Positions 1 to 6,769 are shown, numbered from the stretch's first letter. The stretch: DNA of 12,501 nucleotides from Treponema sp. (GCA_031254795.1 JAIRTS010000142.1:1-12501); one strand, 5' to 3'. Translations and numbers: made by a program. Notes: generated by a model from the sequence alone, not told the origin.

Positions 1-53
1 ATTTTATAAAATCCACCAAAGACAACAATTTTACCCGAAATATACTCATTCAT
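1..53 (-). CDS. 5' end of an unidentified gene leaving the window
   Basis: A minus-strand gene begins here and runs off the left edge, so only about 17 codons are visible and the product cannot be named. Read from the ATG at 53 it gives MNEYISGKIVVFGGFYK. The best ribosome binding site (AGGAG at 79-83) serves a different ATG at 73, but that frame stops after seven codons (MNKHFWK, stop at 50-52). The stop overlaps the ATG at 53 and is adjacent to another ATG at 49. The main frame is therefore uncertain: either the seven codons are a leader peptide that couples translation, or one base has been gained or lost and the true start is at 73. The stretch is AT-rich compared with the rest of the window. 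Confidence 0.4.
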   Translation of the reverse strand, partial: MNEYISGKIVVFGGFYK

Positions 54-93
54 TTCCAAAAGTGTTTGTTCATAATTTCTCCTTTGTTTTTAC

Positions 94-120
94 AATATAC
101 CATGCTGATTCTTATGTCAA
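94..120 (-). promoter_or_regulatory. Sigma-70 type promoter for the leftmost gene
   Basis: Read on the minus strand, a perfect -35 box TTGACA (115-120) is followed 15 bases later by TATATT (94-99) preceded by TGG, which makes an extended -10. The short spacer is tolerable with an extended -10; TATTGT with a 17-base spacer is an alternative. A ribosome binding site AGGAG (79-83) follows. Confidence 0.6.
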
Positions 121-333
121 GATATTTTTTTTAAAAAATTTTGCATAACAAGATATATACGAACTCTTTCGTATACCTTCAAATTTCCACGCCGGTTTCC
201 CGCGACCAACGCTTGCTTTTCCGAAACGCTCTCCACGTTTGCACGCATTTCATGCGTGTACCGCGTATCCGTCATGCCTATTGTTGTTTCATACGCGCCT
301 CCTTTCTCCCTCAATCCACCCGGATATCGCGCC

Positions 334-838
334 CTATGGGATCACCGCGTTGAAAATGTCGCTCCCCAGGACATTCTTCACCGCGAAATACACCCGCTTT
401 CCTCGCTCGTCCTCGTCAAAAGACATTTCCAGCGGGCTTTGGGTCGTGAACACCGGGTGGAACAGATCGCTGATCTTCTCAGAGGCGCGTCTCCGCTATG
501 ACCCACAGGCATTCATGCCCGCGCGCGAATTCGGGCTTCCCCCACCGCGCTCCCATGCCGGAACTTGATCCGCAACGTCTGCGAGTGGAGCGGGGTGTAT
601 GGGTCTTGCTCTTTCTTCATAAACAGCTCTCTTTTTTTTGTTTTCATCTGTATACCGACTTTGGTGTAAGACGCCGCCCAGCATTTTTCATGCAAACCTT
701 GGACTCCCCGCGAAGCCTCTCAATCTCGGACAACTTGTCCGCAGGAAGCTGCAATTCGACCGCATGTTTTTCGGATGCGTCAATGAGGCTCTCGCTCCAA
801 TCAGTAAATTTCGATTCTTTGTCTGGAATGCAACTCAT
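334..838 (-). pseudogene. Decayed gene for a hypothetical protein, three frames
   Basis: The start is well defined: ATG at 838 with AGGAG at 845-849, giving MSCIPDKESKFTDWSESLI. This first frame continues as a charged helical region and stops at 644. The sense continues in a second frame from about 695 (HEKCWAASYTKVGIQMKTKK), then in a third from about 544 (WGKPEFARGHECLWVIAETR), and finally from 486 in a last shifted frame (ASEKISDLFHPVFTTQSPLE ... ending FNAVIP with TAG at 334). The pieces have coherent composition: a helical N-terminus, then a beta-rich C-terminus that looks like a fibronectin-type fold (inference). At least two frameshifts and probably internal deletions are needed, so no functional product is expected. 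From memory the layout resembles hypothetical proteins found in treponemes; no function is known to me. Nothing convincing lies between 121 and 333 apart from an 8-bp stem-loop at 156-175 and a good AAGGAGG site whose ATG (about 284) stops after four codons. Confidence 0.6.
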
Positions 839-853
839 ATAAAACTCCTGAGT

Positions 854-881
854 CTGTTCCAAAACTTCAGTTTTGGAACAG
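854..881. repeat. 28-base palindrome, 13-bp arms with 2-base centre
   Basis: CTGTTCCAAAACT (854-866) and AGTTTTGGAACAG (869-881) are perfect reverse complements separated by two bases. On the minus strand it lies immediately upstream of the ribosome binding site of the decayed gene at 334-838. A second Shine-Dalgarno-like AAGGAGAAGC (about 881-890) sits on its other side without a start codon. It could be an operator, a 5'-leader hairpin or a dispersed palindromic repeat. Neither strand has a T-run after it, so it is not a standard terminator. Confidence 0.75.
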
Positions 882-1375
882 CTTCTCCTTATAATGAATG
901 CATTGACACACCGTAGCCAACAGTCACGCGCTCTTAACGCATGAGTTGTCATCGCCAACCTATACGTCTTCCATCGCCATCTGCGGGTCTTGTCCCAGAG
1001 GGGAAGCGGCGCGTCTTTGAGCGCGTCGTCCGGGGCGCGGGCGATGCAACCGCGCGCTTGATCCAATATGCGGAACGTGTGGCGCGGTGAAAACACAAAA
1101 ATAGCGCGACGCGCGTACAAATAACGCCATGTAGAAGTGAGGATTGCGAAGATAGAACGCGATTCAAAGGGCAATCGGTTATATGCCGCTATAAATTTAT
1201 GGTGTAAGTGTAAAGAATTAATCGCGCCAAAGGTCGCCTTCCGGCTGAACGACTCGCGCATTTTTTATCAACGCTCCTTTTTGAAGATTTACGCGCTTGA
1301 GGCTGTCTCACACTCCGGTTGGCTCAGTGAATTTTTCCCTCGTTGAGCCGGTTCCTTAATGAATAGTCCGTCCTC
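882..1375. other. No recognisable gene
   Basis: A minus-strand frame is open from 1261 into the decayed gene at 838 without a stop. Its translation is rich in Arg, Trp and Cys, has no ribosome binding site and resembles no family I know, so I read it as chance openness in GC-rich DNA or old decay. A 6-bp inverted repeat (GGCTCA 1321-1326, TGAGCC 1344-1349, 17 bases apart) lies downstream of the membrane-protein gene at 1376 but is too weak and too widely spaced to call a terminator. Confidence 0.5.
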
Positions 1376-2008
1376 TTACCCATCGCTCCAAAGTGTCCCG
1401 GCCGCGAAAATCCCCCATGACGCCAGAACCGCCGCCGCAAGCGTGAGCATGCCGGACGCGGTTGTTTTGCAAGCCGCGACAGGCGCCGCCTCGCTCGCGT
1501 CTGGAGGGGGTGGCGGCGCTTCTATTGCGGATAATTCAAAAAGGATGGCGTCAACGTCTGCGACAAGGCTTTTCGGCGACACGCGACGTTTTTGTCCGGC
1601 AAGCGCCGCGAATATGCGAAGCGATTCGCCCAAGAGTCCTCCAAAAACGCCGGGAAGCCGCAAGTCTTGCCGGACGCTCGCCTTCGACAGCATAATGAGT
1701 CCTTCCAAGGTTGCGGCGCGGTGAAGTCCGGCTAATAACGCGCCTTCCGTTATCCTGAACGCGCCGAAAGACGCCAGCGTCCGTCCATAGGGCGCGAGCA
1801 GGTTAAACAGTACGACGCCCGCGATCATGAGAAAGGTCGCTGGCATGTTGTTTTTCTTGCCGAGCGCCGCCGCAAAAAACCAAAACAAGAGAAATTGGGC
1901 GATTCTGCCAAAGGTGTTTGGATTGAAAAGCAGAGACGGCATGGCGAGCAATCCGGCAATGCACAGCGCATTGCCACCGCATTGCCGCGCTATCTTCGCT
2001 CCGCTCAC
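1376..2008 (-). CDS. Small integral membrane protein, possibly EcfT-like
   Basis: A 210-residue protein starting with GTG that overlaps the tyrA stop by 4 bases (GTGA), so translation is probably coupled. Hydrophobic segments lie at about residues 14-50 and 55-78, with another at 185-206. The middle (residues 84-137, FRITEGALLAGLHRAATLEG followed by a LSKASVRQDLRLPG stretch) has the pattern of the cytoplasmic coupling region of energy-coupling-factor T subunits (EcfT/CbiQ): amphipathic helices after an I-T-x-G-L-like start. That resemblance is my inference and the protein is shorter than typical EcfT. A run of five prolines (165-169) separates the core from the last membrane segment. No ATPase or S-component gene is visible in the window. 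As last gene of the aromatic operon its link to the pathway is unknown; the alternative is simply a hypothetical membrane protein. Confidence 0.7.
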   Translation of the reverse strand: MSGAKIARQCGGNALCIAGLLAMPSLLFNPNTFGRIAQFLLFWFFAAALGKKNNMPATFLMIAGVVLFNLLAPYGRTLASFGAFRITEGALLAGLHRAATLEGLIMLSKASVRQDLRLPGVFGGLLGESLRIFAALAGQKRRVSPKSLVADVDAILFELSAIEAPPPPPDASEAAPVAACKTTASGMLTLAAAVLASWGIFAAGTLWSDG

Positions 2009-2853
2009 GCCATGCCCGCCCTTCGATCCCGCGCTGTCTGGAGATACGCCCGCACATCATCTTTTCGTTCCTCGGCGATAAAAGTTTTCAGCGTGTCAAG
2101 ACTATCCTCGAATTGCGCGATTCGCCGCAATAGTTCGCGCTTGTTTTCGAGAAAAAGCTCGGTCCACTGCGGGACATTGAGCATGGCGATGCGGGTGAGG
2201 TCTTCAAAACTGCCGCCTCCGAAATGAGTGATATTCCTGTCCGGCTCGCAGTCAATGAGCGCCGCGGCGATGACATGGCAGAGTTGGCTCGTAAAGGCGA
2301 TTTTCCGGTCATGATCTTCAGCGGTAGTCTCGGTTATGCGGCTAAATCCCATGCGGTAGATGACGTTTTTAATGAATTCGACGCTTTCGGCTTTGTTGCG
2401 TTTAAGCGGGGTGAGAATGTAGTTTTTTCCTGTGAAGACGCAATTCTTGGCCTGCGCGAAGCCGCCTTTTTCGCTTCCCGCCATAGGATGTCCAGGAACA
2501 AAGTCAAGATCAGGGCGCAACCTTTCTTCCATCGCCGCAACGATGGGGGTTTTCACGCCGGCAATGTCGGTGAGAAGGGATCCCGCGCCAAAAAAGGGCA
2601 TCCAAGCGTCCAAAAACGCAAGCATGGCCAAAGGGTTGAGGCACAGGTACACAACATCGCACAAGGGAAGCATGTCACGCGGATCAAGAAATCCCTCGTC
2701 AATGACACCCTCTTTCTTCGCGGTCTCAAGCGCGGCGGCGTCAATGTCACAGGCAAGTATGCGCCGCGTTTTGCCGCGCAACGACATGGCGATGGCGCCT
2801 CCCATCAGTCCTAAACCGGCAATGCCGAACGTACAGTCTTCGATTTTCTTCAT
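2005..2853 (-). CDS. tyrA: Prephenate dehydrogenase
   Basis: Oxidatively decarboxylates prephenate to 4-hydroxyphenylpyruvate, the committed step to tyrosine, in the cytoplasm. The 282-residue protein has an N-terminal Rossmann fold (GLGLMGG, residues 13-19) with an acidic end to the second strand (CDID, 35-38), which suggests NAD rather than NADP. The substrate-site motif GHPMAGSEKGGF lies at 121-132; His122 is the family's catalytic histidine. The C-terminal helical dimerisation domain begins near residue 170 with AEDHDRKIAFTSQLCHVIA. There is no ACT domain and no chorismate mutase fusion, so feedback control by tyrosine is not obvious from the domain layout. The ATG at 2853 is preceded by only a weak AAGG site. 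It lies 57 bases downstream of aroF and overlaps the next gene by 4 bases. It could in principle also accept arogenate. Confidence 0.93.
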   Translation of the reverse strand: MKKIEDCTFGIAGLGLMGGAIAMSLRGKTRRILACDIDAAALETAKKEGVIDEGFLDPRDMLPLCDVVYLCLNPLAMLAFLDAWMPFFGAGSLLTDIAGVKTPIVAAMEERLRPDLDFVPGHPMAGSEKGGFAQAKNCVFTGKNYILTPLKRNKAESVEFIKNVIYRMGFSRITETTAEDHDRKIAFTSQLCHVIAAALIDCEPDRNITHFGGGSFEDLTRIAMLNVPQWTELFLENKRELLRRIAQFEDSLDTLKTFIAEERKDDVRAYLQTARDRRAGMA

Positions 2854-2910
2854 TGTTATTAACGCCTTTTGGATAAGCGCGGCTTGGCGGCGCGCGCCCT
2901 CAGCTTCCGC

Positions 2911-3939
2911 CTACGCCAGCCGTTTCCCTTCCAGTTCCGTGTATTTTTCCAGCGTCTTCATCAATTCGGCGAAGGCCGCCGGCGTAATGGACTGCTCGCC
3001 GTCGCACAGGGCTTTTTCAGGGTTGTCGTGAACCTCCACGATAACGCCGTCCGCGCCGGCCGCAATCGCGGCTTTTGAGAGCGCCGGCACCATCCACGAG
3101 AGACCCGCGGCGTGGCTCGGATCAACGATAACCGGCAGATGGCTCTTTTTTTTCAAAGCCGGAATCGCGCTTATGTCAAGCGTGTTTCTGGTATAGGTTT
3201 CAAAGGTACGGATGCCCCGCTCGCAGAGGATGATGTCGTTGTTGCCGCCCGTCATGATGTACTCCGCCGCCATGAGCAGTTCGGTGAGAGTCGCCGCATA
3301 GCCGCGCTTCAGGAGAATGGGTTTTTTGCAGCGTCCAAGCTCTTTGAGCATGGAGAAATTCTGCATGTTGCGCGCGCCGACTTGAATAATGTCAACGTCA
3401 TTGAACAGATCGAGTTGTTGCATATCCATCAGTTCCGTAACAATGGGCAAACTCGTCGCTTTTTTCGCCTCAAGAAGCAGTTCAAGCCCGTTCGCCCCCA
3501 AACCCTGAAAGCTGTACGGGCTCGTTCGGGGCTTAAACACGCCGCCGCGCAGAAAGCCCGCTCCCGCCTTCTTTACAGCCCGGGCAATCGAAACAATCTG
3601 ATCGTGGGTTTCCACGGAACAGGGGCCGGCGATAACGCCGAAAAAGCCGGCTCCGATGCGCCGCGCCGTACCGTCGCCTCCCGCTACGCTGACGCTGGTG
3701 TCGTCCGGTCGCATCTTCCGGTTCGCCCGCTTGTACGGTTCCTGCACCCTGATAACTTTTTCCACCAGGTGATGGGCCGAAAGAGCTTCCGCGTCAATGG
3801 CCTCGGTGTCGCCCACAAGACCGAGTACGGTCTGGGACACGCCTTCCGAGAAATGCACCTGAACGCCTTGTTTCTCCAAATCCGCCGCAAACAAACGGAT
3901 TTTCTCTTCAGGAGCGCCTTGTTTTATCGCTATAATCAT
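2911..3939 (-). CDS. aroF: 3-deoxy-7-phosphoheptulonate (DAHP) synthase, FL-domain type
   Basis: Condenses phosphoenolpyruvate with erythrose 4-phosphate, the entry step of the shikimate pathway. The 342 residues comprise an N-terminal ferredoxin-like regulatory domain (about 1-70) and the TIM-barrel catalytic domain, the arrangement known from the Thermotoga maritima enzyme, in which tyrosine or phenylalanine binds the small domain. Visible active-site features: AGPCSVE (Cys107, metal), FKPRTSPYSFQG (135-146), QVGARNMQNF (186-195), LLKRGYAAT (209-217), CERGIRTFE (239-247), DPSHAAG (His276, metal), Glu302 and Asp313 (metal). The spacing of the four metal ligands fits the family. The ATG at 3939 overlaps the upstream stop (ATGA) and has a strong AGGAG site 6-7 bases upstream. 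As first enzyme of the pathway, next to tyrA, it is the likely control point. Confidence 0.95.
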   Translation of the reverse strand: MIIAIKQGAPEEKIRLFAADLEKQGVQVHFSEGVSQTVLGLVGDTEAIDAEALSAHHLVEKVIRVQEPYKRANRKMRPDDTSVSVAGGDGTARRIGAGFFGVIAGPCSVETHDQIVSIARAVKKAGAGFLRGGVFKPRTSPYSFQGLGANGLELLLEAKKATSLPIVTELMDMQQLDLFNDVDIIQVGARNMQNFSMLKELGRCKKPILLKRGYAATLTELLMAAEYIMTGGNNDIILCERGIRTFETYTRNTLDISAIPALKKKSHLPVIVDPSHAAGLSWMVPALSKAAIAAGADGVIVEVHDNPEKALCDGEQSITPAAFAELMKTLEKYTELEGKRLA

Positions 3940-4592
3940 AATTTCTCCTTTTTACGCAACATCTGCGTCGCGGAAAGCAATGACGTGAACGACAGCAGTA
4001 TAGAAATAAACCGTATATACCCCGGACTGACCACCAGCATGTTGTACGCGCCGTGTATCGCGGTCGCGGATAAAAACCGCCATATCGCAAAACGAGGGTT
4101 GCGCTTAAGCGCCGCAGCCGCCGCTCCGTCACGAGCTCCGCAGGCTCCGTGCAGAGGCGCGGCGGTAACCGCCCGCAGAATCGCTATCCGCATATCGGAA
4201 GCGCCGTAGGACGCGCTCTCGATCATGGCAAAGCCCAGTCCGGCAATAAGACCGGCGGCTGTCCCGTATATGGAACTATCGCCGTCTTTTTCCTCCTGTT
4301 TTAGCAATGCGCCGCTGATCTGGAGGATAAGCGACACAACGAGCAGTTTGCTTCCTTCTTCAACGAGCGCGACGCGGATAAAAACATTGAAAAGAATATC
4401 CTTCATGGCGACGCCTGTCGCTGGAGGTATAAAATACTGCGCGACTGCGGCGAGCGCCAAAGAAAAGACGCCCGCTAAAAGGCAGAGCAAAAACCAATGC
4501 GCCGGCGCCGGAAAATGACGGCGCCGAAACCAGAGAAACGCCGCGACAACGGGCAACGCGGCTATGAATATCAGCAAAAATAACACACCCAT
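3936..4592 (-). CDS. PrsW-family intramembrane metalloprotease
   Basis: A multi-pass membrane protein of 218 residues (219 if a TTG one codon upstream is used) carrying the motifs of the PrsW/CAAX-like protease group: EExxK (VEEGSK, about residues 78-83), FxxxE (FAMIE, 122-126) and two histidine motifs in membrane helices (LHGACG near 149 and IHGAYN near 181). PrsW in Bacillus cleaves an anti-sigma factor; the substrate here is unknown. Hydrophobic segments are predicted at about 3-22, 33-54, 70-95, 112-130, 142-160 and 175-208. No clear Shine-Dalgarno sequence precedes the start. It overlaps aroF by 4 bases, so it is transcribed with the aromatic genes, although a role in that pathway is not evident. 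Confidence 0.82.
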   Translation of the reverse strand: MGVLFLLIFIAALPVVAAFLWFRRRHFPAPAHWFLLCLLAGVFSLALAAVAQYFIPPATGVAMKDILFNVFIRVALVEEGSKLLVVSLILQISGALLKQEEKDGDSSIYGTAAGLIAGLGFAMIESASYGASDMRIAILRAVTAAPLHGACGARDGAAAAALKRNPRFAIWRFLSATAIHGAYNMLVVSPGYIRFISILLSFTSLLSATQMLRKKEKL

Positions 4593-4644
4593 CAAAACAA
4601 ACCGGATTCAAGCGCGACTATTGCATCAGATTTTTGAAACGGCC

Positions 4645-4673
4645 TAGTCATACTATACCTGTTTTGTTATGAT
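4645..4673 (+). promoter_or_regulatory. Predicted extended -10 promoter of aroK
   Basis: TATGAT (4668-4673) is preceded by TGT, an extended -10, and by TAGTCA (4645-4650, 4 of 6 matches to TTGACA) at a 17-base spacing. The expected start point, 6-8 bases past the -10 box, coincides with the aroK ATG at 4680, and there is no Shine-Dalgarno sequence before that ATG, so the mRNA may be leaderless. Confidence 0.5.
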
Positions 4674-4680
4674 ACGTCTA
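4652..4680 (-). promoter_or_regulatory. Predicted promoter of the prsW-aroF-tyrA operon
   Basis: On the minus strand, TATAGT (4652-4657) is preceded by a 17-base spacer and TAGACG (4675-4680), 4 of 6 matches to TTGACA. Transcription would start near 4645, leaving a leader of about 50 bases before the ATG at 4592. The -35 box covers the first base of aroK. Confidence 0.45.
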
Positions 4681-5321
4681 TGGGAGAAAAGATAGTCCTG
4701 CTTTTAGGGCCGAAGCATTCGGGAAAAACAAGCGTGGCGCGGGTGCTGGCGGAATTATTGCGTTGCCGTTGTATTGATCTTGACGCGTTTATCGAAACAA
4801 GAACCGGCAAAAAACCTCGCGCGCTTTATCGGGAGGGTGTCAAAGCGTTCAGACGCGCCGAAGCTGAAGCTTTGTCTGACACTGTGGCGTCAGCCGCGCG
4901 GGAATCGCCCGCAACGGATCGCGCTGTGTCTTCGTCTCGCGGCGCCGGCGACGAAGACGTCCGCTATACCGTCGTTTCGGTGGGTGGCGGCGTCATAGAC
5001 AATGGGGAGGCGGTTTCCTTTATCAAAACCTTAAAACCACGGAACGATTCAGAGCGATCCATTGTGTTGGTGTTCCTTGAGGTTTCGGCGGAGACCGCGT
5101 GGAGCCGCATCCGCCGGAGCGTCAAAGCGGGCGGAGATCTGCCTCCCTTCCTCCAGACAGAGACGCCGGAAGAGACGCATCGGCTTTTGCATGAGCGGAG
5201 GAATCGCGCTTATAAAGAGCTTGCCAATTTCACGGTCGCGGCTGAACGCAAGACAGAGGAAGCTATAGCCGGGGAAATCTTGCGAAGGGGACATTTTGCG
5301 GATAAAACTCAAAACATATGA
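4680..5321 (+). CDS. aroK: Shikimate kinase, with an insertion
   Basis: Phosphorylates shikimate at the 3-position with ATP, a middle step of the pathway that aroF opens. Seen in the 213-residue protein: Walker A GPKHSGKT (10-17), the DLD motif (Asp33, Asp35) that binds magnesium and shikimate, FRRAEAEAL (57-65) for substrate binding, the GGG loop (102-104), a LID region (about 149-160, GGDLPPFL) and the adenine-side HERRNRAYKE (171-180). Shikimate kinases are usually about 165-180 residues. The extra length is mainly a Ser/Arg/Asp-rich insert at about 70-96, just before the GGG strand. The LID lacks the usual Arg-Pro pair. No Shine-Dalgarno sequence precedes the ATG. The end overlaps the next gene by 26 bases. 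Gluconate kinase or another P-loop kinase is less likely given the DLD and GGG motifs. Confidence 0.88.
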   Translation: MGEKIVLLLGPKHSGKTSVARVLAELLRCRCIDLDAFIETRTGKKPRALYREGVKAFRRAEAEALSDTVASAARESPATDRAVSSSRGAGDEDVRYTVVSVGGGVIDNGEAVSFIKTLKPRNDSERSIVLVFLEVSAETAWSRIRRSVKAGGDLPPFLQTETPEETHRLLHERRNRAYKELANFTVAAERKTEEAIAGEILRRGHFADKTQNI

Positions 5322-6633
5322 CATATTATTGATCGTCGCGGTCATTATTTTCGCGTCGGCAACCATTTTTATAAAATTGGGTGGCGTGGCGGTCTATCAG
5401 GAAATAACGCTTCCGGCGCGTGACACGCTTGTTTTAGCTCATTTCTGGCAAGACGATGTGATGAAAAGCGACTTGTGGGCGTTTGCCGAAGACTTTCGAA
5501 AACAGAATCCCGATGTTTTTATCGAATTTCGTGATTATTCCTATGCGGCCATGCAGGATATGCTGCTTGTTCCCCTGCCTGAAGAGATCACGGATAAAAA
5601 ACTGAGAGATTTCGCGTCTTCCGATATTTTTATGTTTGATCCTCGCTGGCTCTCTGAAATGATTCGCAATGACACGCTTGAACCGCTTTCGGATTACGCG
5701 CAACAAGCCGAGGACGAGCCGGCCGGTGAATGGGCTGTTCCGCTTACCGCGAGCGTAGATCTGCTTTTTTACAACATCGACGTTTTAAAAGCCGTGGGTT
5801 TTGAACGTCCGCCGAAAAACTGGACGGAATTTGAAAAGTACGCAAAAGTTTTAAGCAGCCCGGGCCGCTATGGCTGGACGTTTTCTTTGGTCTCTGATGG
5901 CTATCCTGAAATATACCCGTGGATATGGGCAGCCGGAGCCACTATGCTGGAGAAATCTGCCAATGAGGAAGATTCCACTAGGTCAAGCCCCGTCGGAGTA
6001 AATCCCGCCGGGGTAACCCCCGCGTTTAATAACTCAACCGTTATCAAGACGCTCGGCTTTGTCAATTCTCTTAAAAATGCGGGCGTTATTGCGCCCAATG
6101 TGTCTACAAAGACGAAAACCCAGAAATTCAATGAATTTACCAGCGGCAGGGCGGGCATGATGGTCGCCTCCGTAGAAGACATTGAGACTGTGCGCCGGAG
6201 AATGGGCGACACCAGCTTCGGGGTGACCACGATTCCCCATTCCGATGATTTTGCGGGCAGCCGCCCTGTTTTCGGTGTGAGAAACGCCTATGCGGGCATT
6301 AGAAAGGGCAGCGAGCGCAAAGAGGATGCATGGGCGTTTATTTCCTACCTTGCCGGACACAGCCCTCTTCTTGCCAACGCCATTCATGCCTTGCCCGGAA
6401 ATGGAAATACGCTGGTTTCCTCCAAGAACGACTCCTTTTATGAAAAAGTTTATGATATGTACGAAAGCAGCGAGCAGATGCGGGAGTTTATCGGCGTTCC
6501 GGCCGTTCGGACGCTTGACGCCGTTGTACGGGACGCGCTCGCCGCGCTGTTTGAAAATGGACAGCTTCCTGATGAAACGGCGCGTGCTATTCAGGGACGC
6601 TGGGAAGAGACGCTGGGAATTTCTAAGAACTGA
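5296..6633 (+). CDS. ABC transporter solute-binding protein, sugar-type (family 1)
   Basis: A 445-residue extracytoplasmic binding protein. The start is TTG at 5296 with AGGGG about 5 bases upstream, inside the 3' end of aroK; the frame differs from aroK and no ATG in frame is better placed. The N-terminus is MRIKLK followed by a single hydrophobic helix (9-30) without a lipobox cysteine, so it is probably anchored by an uncleaved signal rather than by lipid. The periplasmic part shows the family-1 pattern: the first lobe begins at TLVLAHFWQDD (44-54), then AVPLTASVDLLFYNIDVL (147-164), and the hinge segment ERPPKNWTEFEKYAKVL (170-186). The C-terminal lobe includes a DAWAFISYLAG segment (344-354) typical of sugar-binding proteins. 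Ligand unknown. Permease and ATPase genes are absent downstream, where only decayed DNA follows. A short repeat is embedded at about residues 233-243. Confidence 0.87.
   Translation: MRIKLKTYDILLIVAVIIFASATIFIKLGGVAVYQEITLPARDTLVLAHFWQDDVMKSDLWAFAEDFRKQNPDVFIEFRDYSYAAMQDMLLVPLPEEITDKKLRDFASSDIFMFDPRWLSEMIRNDTLEPLSDYAQQAEDEPAGEWAVPLTASVDLLFYNIDVLKAVGFERPPKNWTEFEKYAKVLSSPGRYGWTFSLVSDGYPEIYPWIWAAGATMLEKSANEEDSTRSSPVGVNPAGVTPAFNNSTVIKTLGFVNSLKNAGVIAPNVSTKTKTQKFNEFTSGRAGMMVASVEDIETVRRRMGDTSFGVTTIPHSDDFAGSRPVFGVRNAYAGIRKGSERKEDAWAFISYLAGHSPLLANAIHALPGNGNTLVSSKNDSFYEKVYDMYESSEQMREFIGVPAVRTLDAVVRDALAALFENGQLPDETARAIQGRWEETLGISKN
5995..6024 (+). repeat. Two 15-base imperfect tandem units inside the binding-protein gene
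   Basis: GGAGTAAATCCCGCC (5995-6009) is followed by GGGGTAACCCCCGCG (6010-6024), identical at 11 of 15 positions. The unit core is nearly self-complementary (GGGGT-A-ACCCC). The two copies encode GVNPA and GVTPA in frame, within a low-complexity segment (about residues 219-247) between two conserved parts of the protein. Confidence 0.5.
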
Positions 6634-6717
6634 GGCTATCCCAAAACCAATCGGCAAGCGCGTGTGGCGCTCCTGCGTTTCCTCGCGTGTTTTTTGTCCG
6701 GTTTCGTGTTGTGGAGT

Positions 6718-6752
6718 TCATAGACCGGAATCCTGTCAAGTCCGGTCTATGA
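6718..6752. repeat. 12-bp perfect inverted repeat (stem-loop)
   Basis: TCATAGACCGGA (6718-6729) and TCCGGTCTATGA (6741-6752) are exact reverse complements with an 11-base loop. It lies 85 bases after the stop of the binding-protein gene. Neither side has a T-run, so it is not a standard intrinsic terminator. It could be an RNA-stabilising hairpin, an operator or one copy of a dispersed palindrome. The rest of 6634-6769 holds nothing I can name. Confidence 0.7.
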
Positions 6753-6769
6753 CGTGGGAGAGAGGGAGA

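Noticed and set aside
242..258. 6-bp hairpin CACGCA/TGCGTG as a regulatory site
   Set aside because: Too short to distinguish from chance and not placed next to a gene start.
882..1261. Minus-strand open frame joined to the decayed gene at 838
   Set aside because: No ribosome binding site, no recognisable family, composition typical of chance openness; the gene's own start at 838 is well supported.
3112..4209. Long plus-strand open frame of 365 codons
   Set aside because: Lies antisense across aroF and the PrsW gene, whose motifs are unambiguous; GC-rich third positions keep the opposite strand open.
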